The notes beneath the pieces were generated by a model. It did no database searches, was not told the origin of the DNA, and saw nothing but the letters and a program-made list of their open reading frames with translations. 64,000 nucleotides of DNA from Sutcliffiella rhizosphaerae (GTDB taxonomy: Bacteria; Bacillota; Bacilli; Bacillales; Bacillaceae_I): NCBI RefSeq assembly GCF_917563925.1, contig NZ_CAKJTJ010000001.1, positions 342,332-406,331 of the forward strand, read 5' to 3'. This document shows positions 18,400 to 26,408 of this stretch, in pieces (position 1 is the first letter of the stretch; each line of letters starts with the position of its first letter). A program made the position numbers and the translations under genes.

Positions 18400-19308
18400 C
18401 TAGGATGATGGTAAGGGAGGTATATCGCCAACTACCACTTCCAGGTGAGAAGGCAATATTTTTATTAGAGAAGGAGTTTTACCTCTTGCTTCACCATCGG
18501 CATCAATGTTTTGCAAAGGAATTGCTTCAACCGTAAGTTCTTTTGCTTGAAAAAAAATTAAGCCATCATCTATTTGATCTGGTATTTCATTTTGAAGTCT
18601 TGTCTGGATCCATGTCCAAAGATGTGTGATGGAGGTTTGTTTAATAATGAGTACGTCCAATTCCCCATCTTTTACATTTGCAATCGGAATGAGGGATTTA
18701 ATTCCACCAAGGAATGAACCGTTACCTATCAATAGCATAACAGCCTTCCCCTCATAGCTTTCTGTATCACTTGTTACTTTTAATTGAAACGGCTCCTCCT
18801 CTAACATTGTTTGGCCAGCGCCAATATAGTACGAAAGCTTTCCTAGGAGCTGTTTAGTTCCACTATCTATATTATCTGCCACCTTTGAGACTAAGCCTAT
18901 TCCCCAAAAGTTTGAAAAATAACGATTGTCATATGTCCCAATATCGACTTTTTCTGTTTTCTTTTTTACAATTTGCTCCACTGCTTTTAATGGGTTTTGA
19001 TTCATTCCAATTGTCCTGGAAAAATCATTGCAAGTCCCAGCAGGAATGATGGCAAATGCAGGGCGTTTTTTTAATGGGGCAATGGCGTTTATGAGCTCGT
19101 GTACCGTACCATCCCCACCTAAGCCAATCACAAGATCTACCCTGCTAGCCAATTCATTTGCAAGTCGAGCACCATCCCCTTCTTTTTCTGTTGTATGGAT
19201 GGAAACATCATCAAATGAGGACCTCAGTATGTCCTCTATTTTCTTCATAGAGTTAACCAGTTTATTATTTCCCGCATTAGGATTTACAATCAAAGCCACT
19301 TTTTCCAC
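18400..19308 (-). CDS. Diacylglycerol/lipid kinase family protein
   Basis: A member of the DagK/YegS/BmrU lipid kinase family that phosphorylates a membrane lipid such as diacylglycerol with ATP. Signatures are LIVNPNAGNNK at the N-terminus, LVIGLGGDGTVHELINA (nucleotide-binding GGDGT) and IPAGTCNDFSRTIG. The C-terminal domain is complete (VKDGELDVLII). The start could be GTG at 19308 or TTG at 19323, neither with an ideal ribosome-binding site. The gene lies immediately downstream of dnaB, where Bacillus genomes normally have dnaI. The substrate is not determined by sequence. Confidence 0.85.
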   Translation of the reverse strand: MEKVALIVNPNAGNNKLVNSMKKIEDILRSSFDDVSIHTTEKEGDGARLANELASRVDLVIGLGGDGTVHELINAIAPLKKRPAFAIIPAGTCNDFSRTIGMNQNPLKAVEQIVKKKTEKVDIGTYDNRYFSNFWGIGLVSKVADNIDSGTKQLLGKLSYYIGAGQTMLEEEPFQLKVTSDTESYEGKAVMLLIGNGSFLGGIKSLIPIANVKDGELDVLIIKQTSITHLWTWIQTRLQNEIPDQIDDGLIFFQAKELTVEAIPLQNIDADGEARGKTPSLIKILPSHLEVVVGDIPPLPSS

Positions 19309-19377
19309 TATGCTCACCACCAACGATTATTGGCAAAACAGCATTTCACAAGTACATTTTATATTATATACGTATTA

Positions 19378-20820
19378 TTAATCTAGTTTTAGTCTCTTTC
19401 CCTTAAGCTTCTCAAGTCGCTTCATGAGTTCTTGTTTTTCGACTTCTTGGACTTCTTGAAACCGATCTGCCTCTTCATTTGTTTCGCCTGTCAAGCCTTC
19501 CTCGCTTACAAATCTATTACGTACAGTTTTTTCATTTTTACTTTTGGATGTAGAACTTGTTTGAACTGTACTATTAGTTGATTTGCTCTCTGCCCAGTTT
19601 TGGTACTGACGATGCTCTTCTTTTGCAAGTTCCATTGCTTCACCGACTGTTTTCACTTGTTTTCTAGCCCAATGGCTGGCAATTTTCTCTACATATTTTC
19701 TGTTTAATTTCATGTCTGCTTTTAGCAGGACATAGTAAAGCAACACATTGACTACACCAGGGGTAAGTTGCTGCTTGAACAATACGTCTTCTACGATACG
19801 GAGGTCAGAGATGGATGGTTCCGATCCATTAGAAAGATCTGTCAGCATTTGTTTAGGAGAAACGTTTTCTAATTGTTGGATGAGCTGTTCGTCTTTGGTT
19901 GCAGGTTTTTTGTTTGTAAACTGCTTTAAATGTATTGGTTGAACTTTCTCAACCAAAGTAGGAAGAGTATCCTGGTATTCCAGCTGATACCAATCTCTCG
20001 CGGCTTTTCTAAGCTTTTCAATATTTACTTTTCCATCTACATCAATTGTATTCATCATCATGTCCCTCATTGATAGAGGATCAACGGAATAAATATAGGC
20101 AAGTTTTTCAATTGCCTCTATCACTTTAGGGGTAATGGACTTTTTAGGGATGACAACTTCAGAAAGACCCGCATAAAATAGTTCAAAATCAAAAGATTGC
20201 TCACTTATTTTAGGCTCCTTCCCTACTTTACGGTCCACAAATTCAGCTCCTTCTTCTAGAGGAAGCTCCTCCATCATTTGCTCGTTGGATGCATAAACAA
20301 GATTTTCTGATTGTACAGATTGGAAAACATCACTAAAGCTCCTTGTTATTTCTCGATACTCTTCTTGAGGCAGGACACTTTCTGAAAAATATTTTTTAAT
20401 GCTTGCATATTTTGTTTTCCCTAAACGATTGTACAGATAAATCGTAAGCATCGGTTCTGAGAAAAATGCCTCAGGTGACAAAGGGGGCTGCAGTTCATAA
20501 ATAAAAGTACGAATCTGATTTTCTTCCCTTACCAACGTCTTTAATAGTCCGATGCCTTCAAGCTTTAACCGTTCTTGATGAATATCCTTCAGGTTACATT
20601 GCATGGTTGTCATAATACTATGATGTGTTGTTTCCTCTCCCCATAAATTCTCTTCTTCTAGTTCACTCCACAAGGTCATAAACAAACTATACCCTCTATA
20701 CCCAAGAAGGGGCTGATACAGTTTGGTTAAGATTTTTCGATCGAATGATTGAAGTACCCCATTTGAGCGGACGATATAGCGGTCAACAGGAACCAACTCA
20801 TTCCAATGACGATCTGACAT
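19378..20820 (-). CDS. dnaB: Replication initiation and membrane attachment protein DnaB
   Basis: Firmicute DnaB (480 aa) is a membrane-associated primosome protein that acts with DnaD and DnaI to load the replicative helicase. The N-terminal winged-helix region (FDRKILTKLYQPLLGYRGY) and C-terminal DnaB/DnaD helical domain (SDLRIVEDVLFKQQLTPGVVNVLLYY) are visible. The ATG at 20820 gives an N-terminus comparable to B. subtilis (VPVDRYIVRSNG). The C-terminus is intact with a charged KRLEKLKGKR tail. The expected downstream dnaI is missing. Confidence 0.93.
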   Translation of the reverse strand: MSDRHWNELVPVDRYIVRSNGVLQSFDRKILTKLYQPLLGYRGYSLFMTLWSELEEENLWGEETTHHSIMTTMQCNLKDIHQERLKLEGIGLLKTLVREENQIRTFIYELQPPLSPEAFFSEPMLTIYLYNRLGKTKYASIKKYFSESVLPQEEYREITRSFSDVFQSVQSENLVYASNEQMMEELPLEEGAEFVDRKVGKEPKISEQSFDFELFYAGLSEVVIPKKSITPKVIEAIEKLAYIYSVDPLSMRDMMMNTIDVDGKVNIEKLRKAARDWYQLEYQDTLPTLVEKVQPIHLKQFTNKKPATKDEQLIQQLENVSPKQMLTDLSNGSEPSISDLRIVEDVLFKQQLTPGVVNVLLYYVLLKADMKLNRKYVEKIASHWARKQVKTVGEAMELAKEEHRQYQNWAESKSTNSTVQTSSTSKSKNEKTVRNRFVSEEGLTGETNEEADRFQEVQEVEKQELMKRLEKLKGKRLKLD

Positions 20821-20862
20821 GAAACATCCAAACCTTTCTTTAAATAAATAAAATTTAGCTAT

Positions 20863-20893
20863 AAAAAAGAGAGGTAATTGTTCGCCTCTCTTT
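20863..20893 (-). terminator. Terminator between nrdR and dnaB
   Basis: On the minus strand AAAGAGAGG and CCTCTCTTT form a stem followed by TTTTAT. It lies after nrdR and before the dnaB start, so dnaB may need readthrough or its own promoter. Confidence 0.75.
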
Positions 20894-20918
20894 ACAAAAC
20901 GCATGTACAATACGTTTT

Positions 20919-21380
20919 TTATTTTCTTTCTTTTTCTATTATTTCTTTCAATTCATCCAAAAAAACATTAATATCTTTAAATTGTCGATAGACCGATGCA
21001 AAGCGGACATATGCAACTTCGTCAATTTTGGAGAGTCTCTCCATGACCATTTCACCAACCATATCACTTTTCACTTCAGAAATGCCAATGTTTCTAAGTT
21101 CCTTTTCCACCTCAAATACAATTTCTTCTAATTGATTAAGGGATACTGGTCTCTTTTCACAAGCCCTGATTAGACCTCGCAATACTTTTTCTTTACTGAA
21201 CTCTTCTCTTATTCCTTCTTTTTTCACGACAATAAGCGGTATTTCTTCCACTTTCTCAAAGGTGGTGAAACGATAGGAGCAAGACTCACATTCTCTTCTT
21301 CTTCTAATAGATCTTCCTTCCTCTACCGGACGTGAATCCAATACTTTCGTCCCGTTATGGTGACATGCTGGGCATTTCAT
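20919..21380 (-). CDS. nrdR: Transcriptional repressor NrdR
   Basis: A 153-residue nucleotide-sensing repressor of ribonucleotide reductase genes. An N-terminal zinc ribbon ([15 protein letters not shown]...[12 protein letters not shown]) precedes an ATP-cone domain ([20 protein letters not shown]). The length is exact for the family. The location upstream of dnaB is conserved. Confidence 0.97.
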   Translation of the reverse strand: MKCPACHHNGTKVLDSRPVEEGRSIRRRRECESCSYRFTTFEKVEEIPLIVVKKEGIREEFSKEKVLRGLIRACEKRPVSLNQLEEIVFEVEKELRNIGISEVKSDMVGEMVMERLSKIDEVAYVRFASVYRQFKDINVFLDELKEIIEKERK

Positions 21381-21404
21381 GATGGCTTCAACTCCGTTTC
21401 TATT

Positions 21405-21803
21405 CTACTTTGATTCCGAATTAAGTCCGGAGCCAATGTAGGTCATCGATTTATCTATCCGATCATACATCTGTTTTATTAATTGTCTACTATATCCAAA
21501 GTCAAAAGGTAATATTTTTGTATCTGTCGTAGCGGAGAAATCTACCGCTGTTTCAAAAGGACGGACTGAAATTACTGTTACAACTATAAAAGCTTTCTTA
21601 CCTTTCGTAATTTGCACAGCAATTTCACCATGTTCCTCAGATACAGACTTTACCATTACACCTTCCATCTTTTGAAACAAATCTTGAAGTGTCTTAATCG
21701 CATTTTTGTTAGTTATTTTATAATACCGGCTTCGCAATTCTTCATCAGCGTGATTTTCTCTAGTTTCCGAGTGATTGGTCAGCAACCCCTTTAATTTCTG
21801 CAT
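21405..21803 (-). CDS. Conserved hypothetical cytosolic protein between speD and nrdR
   Basis: A 132-residue soluble protein without signal or membrane segments. The sequence is mixed alpha/beta (ITNKNAIKTLQDLFQ; GKKAFIVVTVISVRPFETAVDF). I recognise it only as a conserved Bacillus 'cytosolic protein' found at this position. The start is the ATG at 21803 or the GTG at 21812, and neither has an ideal ribosome-binding site. No function can be assigned. Confidence 0.75.
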   Translation of the reverse strand: MQKLKGLLTNHSETRENHADEELRSRYYKITNKNAIKTLQDLFQKMEGVMVKSVSEEHGEIAVQITKGKKAFIVVTVISVRPFETAVDFSATTDTKILPFDFGYSRQLIKQMYDRIDKSMTYIGSGLNSESK

Positions 21804-21871
21804 AGCTCCCACTTTATTCAGACAACCCCTTACTTATATAGTCAATATGTATTATTAAATTTGCGTATAAT

Positions 21872-21906
21872 AAAAAGAGGTGCATGTTATACACCTCTTT
21901 TTATTT
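21872..21906 (-). terminator. speD terminator
   Basis: AAAAGAGGTG and CACCTCTTTT form a perfect stem with A- and T-rich flanks, just after the speD stop. It could work in both directions. Confidence 0.85.
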
Positions 21907-21926
21907 TAATTCATTTACATATAATT

Positions 21927-22301
21927 TTAAAGAGCTTTTGCTTTGTTTACTTGAACAGAACCCATCCCACGTGGAAGTTCAATTGTTTCACGCGTTTGAG
22001 CATTTAATGCTGTTGCAATATAATCAGCTGAAATGTTTGGATCTAATTCTCCACATGTATATACATCTATGCTTGCATAACCGTGCTCTGGGAAGCTGTG
22101 GATAGTTAAGTGGGACTCAGAAATAATAACTACACCACTCACTCCTTGAGGTGCAAATTTATGAAAAGCAACCTCTCTCACTTCTGCACCTGATTTTAAT
22201 GCAGCATCTACAAATGTTTTTTCGATATAATCCATATCATTCAATTTGTCAAAATCGCAACCCCATAACTCTGAAATAACGTGACGACCTATAGTTTCCA
22301 T
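21927..22301 (-). CDS. speD: S-adenosylmethionine decarboxylase proenzyme
   Basis: A pyruvoyl enzyme (class 1B, 124 aa) making decarboxylated AdoMet for spermidine synthesis. The proenzyme self-cleaves before Ser63 in the motif [25 protein letters not shown], where the conserved Ser, His and Cys residues are all present. AAGGGGGA lies about 10 nt before the ATG. That ribosome-binding site is complementary to a stretch of the leader, which suggests regulated translation. Confidence 0.97.
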   Translation of the reverse strand: METIGRHVISELWGCDFDKLNDMDYIEKTFVDAALKSGAEVREVAFHKFAPQGVSGVVIISESHLTIHSFPEHGYASIDVYTCGELDPNISADYIATALNAQTRETIELPRGMGSVQVNKAKAL

Positions 22302-22448
22302 CTCTCACGTTCCCCCTTTTCATTTTTTAATAAAACATGAAATCCTTTGAAGGTAAAAATTGATTATTGTTTTACTACCACGGGGGAAAGTTAGTCCAGA
22401 GAGGTCCTAACCCTTTAAGTAGCCACATAATCGTTTCAAGAAGTTCAC
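22302..22448 (-). promoter_or_regulatory. Structured speD leader with possible 17-codon upstream ORF
   Basis: From the predicted start site (about 22448) to speD there are about 147 untranslated bases. A minus-strand ORF (22428-22375) encodes MWLLKGLGPLWTNFPPW and stop, without a clear ribosome-binding site. Its last codons contain TTCCCCC (22388-22382), complementary to GGGGGAA in the speD ribosome-binding site (22316-22310). Two hairpins, GGTA..TACC and TTTCAT..ATGAAA, lie between the two. An alternative hairpin GTTAG..CTAAC overlaps the first strand. The pairing is visible. Regulation is inferred. Confidence 0.55.
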
Positions 22449-22455
22449 GAAAAAT

Positions 22456-22484
22456 AGTATACTGTTTTTGTTTTGGATTTGCAA
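22456..22484 (-). promoter_or_regulatory. speD sigma-A promoter
   Basis: TTGCAA (22479-22484), 17-bp spacer, TATACT (22456-22461) on the minus strand. Confidence 0.7.
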
Positions 22485-22796
22485 CAGGCAATTTGCACTT
22501 TTTAAAGTAACAGTAACATGCATAGATAATATTAGTACTAAAAACCAAGGGACATTTTCAAAAGTGCATGGAATATCTATAAAATTTTTGTTTTTAATAT
22601 AACTTATTTGAAGCTAAAAAGTGTATTATCATTTTCTGAATGATATTTATTAAATGATTATGTAATCTCATAAGCCCACATTTGATCAAGCTGTGCTTTA
22701 AATGGGGAGAGGGCTAAAGAAAAAGTCTAGCCTATTCTATATCCAGATTTTATCGGATTTTTTCTTCGTACGTATTGCAAGACGAATAAAAGCAAC
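22485..22796. other. Gene-free spacer between gapB and the speD promoter
   Basis: An AT-rich stretch with no convincing ORF or structured RNA. An ORF on the plus strand at 22702-22911 overlaps the gapB end and its terminator and looks spurious. Confidence 0.6.
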
Positions 22797-22826
22797 AGAA
22801 AAACAGCTAATATCAATCATTAGCTG
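22797..22826 (-). terminator. gapB terminator
   Basis: On the minus strand CAGCTAAT and ATTAGCTG pair, followed by TTTTTCTG. Confidence 0.85.
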
Positions 22827-22854
22827 CCTTTACAACGATTCTATTCAAGTTTTA

Positions 22855-23886
22855 TTATCCTGCCATAACTTCTTTCGATTCCATCATTTTCTCTGCTACA
22901 TAGTTTACTAAGTCAACGACTCGGCAAGAATAGCCCCATTCATTATCATACCAGGCAAGAACTTTTACTTTTGTTTCCCCCATCACCATTGTGGATAATC
23001 CATCTACAATCGCAGAATGTGGGTTTGTATTAAAGTCAATAGATACTAATGGTTCCATTGTTACATTAAGAATACCATCCATGGTACTTATGGATGCTGT
23101 TTGGAAAGCATCATTTACTTCTTCTACTGTAACAGGCTTTTTCAAATCTACTACAAGGTCAACTAAAGAGACATTGGGAGTTGGAACACGAAGTGCCATT
23201 CCATGCAATTTCCCTTTTAAATGTGGTAAAACAAGTGACAATGCCTTTGCCGCCCCTGTTGAAGTGGGAATGATAGACTGGCCACATGCTCTTGCACGCC
23301 TTAAATCCTTATGCGGGTTGTCAATGTTTTTCTGATCATTTGTATATGCATGAACGGTAGTCATTAACCCATTTTCAATCCCAAACTGTTGATCAAGTAC
23401 TTTTACAACTGGTGCTAGGCAGTTTGTCGTACAAGATGCATTGGAGATGACAAAATGATCATTAAGATCTAGGACTTCTTCATTAACTCCCATTACAATA
23501 GTCACGTCTTCATTTTTACCTGGCGCAGTTAGAATTACGCGCTTTGCACCAGCTTGAAGATGAAGCGCAGCTTTTTCGCGGGAATTGAATTTTCCTGTTG
23601 CTTCTATCACGATATCAATATTCATTTTTTTCCAAGGGAGTGCTTCCGGATTTCGATCATTAACCAATTGAATGCGCTTACCATTTACGATAAGGGCATC
23701 GTCTTGTGCATAAACGTCCGCATCAAATCGTCCGTGATTTGTGTCATACTTAATTAAGTGAGCTAATGTCTCGGCTGGATAGCTCGCATTGATTGCAACA
23801 ATATCTAAGCCTTTCTCTTGGATTGCACGTCTGAATACCATTCTCCCAATTCGTCCAAATCCATTAATTGCAACCTTTGCTCTCAT
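22855..23886 (-). CDS. gapB: Gluconeogenic glyceraldehyde-3-phosphate dehydrogenase
   Basis: The NADP-preferring GAPDH used in gluconeogenesis (343 aa). The Rossmann N-terminus [16 protein letters not shown] and the catalytic [13 protein letters not shown] (active-site Cys) are clear. I chose the ATG at 23886 because AAAGGGG is 7 nt upstream. Assignment to GapB rather than GapA rests on its location next to speD and coaE and on paired CcpN operators at its promoter. Expected to be repressed by CcpN during growth on glucose. Confidence 0.94.
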   Translation of the reverse strand: MRAKVAINGFGRIGRMVFRRAIQEKGLDIVAINASYPAETLAHLIKYDTNHGRFDADVYAQDDALIVNGKRIQLVNDRNPEALPWKKMNIDIVIEATGKFNSREKAALHLQAGAKRVILTAPGKNEDVTIVMGVNEEVLDLNDHFVISNASCTTNCLAPVVKVLDQQFGIENGLMTTVHAYTNDQKNIDNPHKDLRRARACGQSIIPTSTGAAKALSLVLPHLKGKLHGMALRVPTPNVSLVDLVVDLKKPVTVEEVNDAFQTASISTMDGILNVTMEPLVSIDFNTNPHSAIVDGLSTMVMGETKVKVLAWYDNEWGYSCRVVDLVNYVAEKMMESKEVMAG

Positions 23887-23908
23887 GAAAATACCCCTTT
23901 TCTGCATA

Positions 23909-23953
23909 TATGTTATACTTATTGTTCTGTTATTCTGCAATTAGTATAACATA
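23909..23953 (-). promoter_or_regulatory. gapB promoter with two CcpN operators
   Basis: TTGCAG (23935-23940), 17 bp, TATAAC (23912-23917) on the minus strand. TATGTTATACT, a perfect match to the CcpN consensus TRTGHYATAYW, occurs at 23909-23919 (plus strand, over the -10) and again at 23943-23953 (minus strand, just upstream of the -35). Confidence 0.8.
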
Positions 23954-23981
23954 TTTATTTCAAACATGTCACCTATAAAAT

Positions 23982-24015
23982 AAAAAAAGGGCATACCCCT
24001 AATTTGGAATATGCC
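23982..24015 (-). terminator. coaE terminator
   Basis: On the minus strand GGCATA and TATGCC pair, followed by CTTTTTTTATTTT. The left arm overlaps the last codons of coaE. Confidence 0.75.
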
Positions 24016-24601
24016 ATTCTTGTAATATTTCTTCCAATTGTTGCTTTGTATAACTCAAAGTATCATTGTTATCAATAATCGCATGTGACAATGCCACCTT
24101 ATCCTTTAATGGCATTTGAGATGATATCCGATCTACTGCTTCTTTTTCTGACAATTCATTCCTATTCATGAGGCGTTTAAGTTGGGTCTTTTCATTTACG
24201 AAAACAAGCACTATTTTATCGACTAAATGTGTCAGCTTACTTTCAAACAATAAGGGAATATCCATAACGACAGTTTCATGCCCTTTTTCTATGTACTGCT
24301 TTGTTTGTTCTTTCATTTTAGAACGGATGGCAGGATGCATAATATTGTTTAATTGCTTCCTTTTTTCCTCATCTTGAAAGATGATACTACCAAGCTTCGG
24401 TCGATTTAGCGATCGATCGCTATTCAGAATTTCATTACCAAAAGTTTCCACCAACTGTTTATATGTATTTGTCCCTATCTCCACTACTTCACGGGCGACG
24501 ATATCCGCATCGACAACGGGTATGTTTTTATCTCGGAACATGTTAGCTACCGTGCTTTTTCCACTTGCAATTCCGCCTGTTAATCCTATGATTTGAGGCA
24601 T
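23999..24601 (-). CDS. coaE: Dephospho-CoA kinase
   Basis: Catalyses the last step of CoA synthesis, ATP-dependent 3'-phosphorylation of dephospho-CoA. The P-loop IIGLTGGIASGKSTVANMF at the N-terminus, DADIVAREV and the lid-associated PLLFESKL are present. Length is 200 aa. The ATG at 24601 is chosen to match family N-termini. ATG at 24607 is the alternative, and AAAGGAG serves both. Confidence 0.95.
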   Translation of the reverse strand: MPQIIGLTGGIASGKSTVANMFRDKNIPVVDADIVAREVVEIGTNTYKQLVETFGNEILNSDRSLNRPKLGSIIFQDEEKRKQLNNIMHPAIRSKMKEQTKQYIEKGHETVVMDIPLLFESKLTHLVDKIVLVFVNEKTQLKRLMNRNELSEKEAVDRISSQMPLKDKVALSHAIIDNNDTLSYTKQQLEEILQEWHIPN

Positions 24602-24618
24602 GTACATCACTCTCCTTT

Positions 24619-24650
24619 ATAAAAGAGAGGCCACTTACGTCAGCCTCTTT
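24619..24650 (-). terminator. ytaF terminator
   Basis: On the minus strand AAAGAGGC and GCCTCTCTTTT pair with a one-base offset, followed by TTTTAT, between ytaF and coaE. Confidence 0.65.
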
Positions 24651-24823
24651 GATTGTTCCGTATGCAAACGGCCTAGGAATCTCTTCCCTTCTATACAATA
24701 GACAAAGTTATTAATACCATCCTTGGATGGAGCAAAGTTACCTTGTGTGGTAATGGGCATCCGATTAAAGGAGAAAAATGATGCATATTAGCGTTTATCA
24801 GTTGCCTGTAATGTAACGGTTAT

Positions 24824-25465
24824 TTACATTTTTATAATACCAATAATAATTAACAATACTCCAGGTAAAAATGAAAATTTGTTAACCCATGAAACTTTAG
24901 AGAAAATTTTCCCAAGCTTTATTCCAGTGATGACAAAAATGGAACTCATTCCTGCAACGGCAAATGCCATCAACCAAGGTGAATATCCTAGCAAAGCAGC
25001 TCCTATCCCAGCTCCAAAAGCATCTAAGGACAATGCAATTCCAAGAAAAAAAGCCTCCAGTCCTGTTATAGACCCAGAGCGATCAAAGTCGGCTTCTGTC
25101 GGCTTTCTTAAGATATTAATCACAACCCCTAAGGATTTTATCTCTAGATTAAATAATATGCGTTCATCTACCTCTGAGACGGAATTATCTTCTGTCCTTG
25201 ATCTAAAAAACTGGTAAAGCACCCATATCCCCAGTAAAACAAGAATTACACCGCCGATGGTTTCTGCAAAAGCTGGGGAGAGAAAGTTCATTAGTATGGT
25301 ACCAACAAACATGGCAAGCAAAAGCGAAATGGCCGAGCAACAAGCAATTATCATAATAGATTTACAAGGTATCTTCATTTTTCTCAGGCCATATGTCAAA
25401 CCAACACTAAAGCTATCCAGACTAACTGCAAAAGCTAGTAGTACAAGTGAGATGTATGGAATCAT
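24824..25465 (-). CDS. ytaF: Sporulation membrane protein YtaF (MntP-like)
   Basis: A 213-residue polytopic membrane protein with two repeated halves, each carrying a SLDSFSVG- or SLDAFGAG-type motif. Such repeats are typical of the MntP/YtaF manganese-efflux-like family. GGGAGGAG lies about 7 nt before the ATG at 25465. In B. subtilis ytaF is a sporulation gene. The transported ion here is not evident. It follows mutM with a gap of about 90 bp. Confidence 0.88.
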   Translation of the reverse strand: MIPYISLVLLAFAVSLDSFSVGLTYGLRKMKIPCKSIMIIACCSAISLLLAMFVGTILMNFLSPAFAETIGGVILVLLGIWVLYQFFRSRTEDNSVSEVDERILFNLEIKSLGVVINILRKPTEADFDRSGSITGLEAFFLGIALSLDAFGAGIGAALLGYSPWLMAFAVAGMSSIFVITGIKLGKIFSKVSWVNKFSFLPGVLLIIIGIIKM

Positions 25466-25558
25466 AAATAGCTCCTCCCTAACTATCACTAAGATAGTAT
25501 ATGGCAGGAGCCCATTCGATGTGTTCGATTGAACTTTAGATTATTTATAGTACAGCTA

Positions 25559-26389
25559 TTATGGCCTAGGTTGGCAAATTGGGCATGTATGAGTACCTCT
25601 ACCAGCCACTACAGATTTTTCAATAATATGACCACATTTCTTACAAGACTCACCTTTGCGGCCATATACGAACAATTCGAGCTGGAACATTCCGATTTGT
25701 CCTTGTGAATTCACATAGGAGCGAATCGTACTTCCTCCCTTATCCACTGCCTCTTGTAGGGTGAGGACGATTTCTTGTTGTAGCTTCTTTAGTTCTTCCT
25801 CCATCAGACTTTTGGCGATTCTCTCTGGATGGATTCCTGCACGAAACAGAGCTTCATCTACATAAATATTTCCGAGTCCCACAACTACCGTTTGATCCAA
25901 CAAGACAGCTTTTATAGCTCTATTCGTTTTTGATAGTCGCTCTTTAAGGAGCGAAAGAGTAAAGCTCTCATCAAATGGCTCTGGACCAAGGCTCGCTAAG
26001 GATTTAGAGGCCAATTCCTTACCTTTTTTATAAAGGTGCAACGTTCCAAACTTACGAACATCCTGATACCTTAACTCTGTACCGTCATCAAAATAAAAGA
26101 ATACGTGAGTATGTTTATTTATTGGATCTTCTTTTTGAAATAAGCCATATTTGCCTTCCATTCTTAAATGAGATACGAGGCAATAGTCATTCGTGTAGAA
26201 TAGGAGAAATTTCCCCCTTCTTCCGATTTCTAATATTTCCTGGCCCACTAACATATGACCAAAGCGCACAGCATCATCTGGCTCTTTTATCATTTTTGGC
26301 CACAATACCTTTACTTCTCTGATTTTTTTTCCTCTTACTAAGTGTACTAATGTTTTCCTTACTGTTTCCACTTCAGGAAGTTCTGGCAT
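25559..26389 (-). CDS. mutM: Formamidopyrimidine-DNA glycosylase
   Basis: A base-excision repair glycosylase/AP lyase removing 8-oxoguanine. The mature N-terminus PELPEVETVR carries the catalytic Pro and Glu, QTVVVGLGNIYVDEALFRAGIHP is the helix-two-turn-helix, and the C-terminal zinc finger is CKKCGHIIEK...CPIC. The length is normal at 276 aa. It starts 20 bp after polA and is probably co-transcribed with it. Confidence 0.97.
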   Translation of the reverse strand: MPELPEVETVRKTLVHLVRGKKIREVKVLWPKMIKEPDDAVRFGHMLVGQEILEIGRRGKFLLFYTNDYCLVSHLRMEGKYGLFQKEDPINKHTHVFFYFDDGTELRYQDVRKFGTLHLYKKGKELASKSLASLGPEPFDESFTLSLLKERLSKTNRAIKAVLLDQTVVVGLGNIYVDEALFRAGIHPERIAKSLMEEELKKLQQEIVLTLQEAVDKGGSTIRSYVNSQGQIGMFQLELFVYGRKGESCKKCGHIIEKSVVAGRGTHTCPICQPRP

Positions 26390-26408
26390 AGTTTACACAT
26401 CCTTACTA

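Noticed and set aside
22702..22911. 69-residue plus-strand ORF next to gapB
   Set aside because: It runs through the gapB terminator and 3' end in antisense, without a ribosome-binding site.
24779..24817. 12-codon ORF MMHISVYQLPVM with a good AAAGGAG site, downstream of ytaF on the plus strand
   Set aside because: It is very short, has no hydrophobic segment and no promoter or terminator of its own. The ribosome-binding match alone is not enough.
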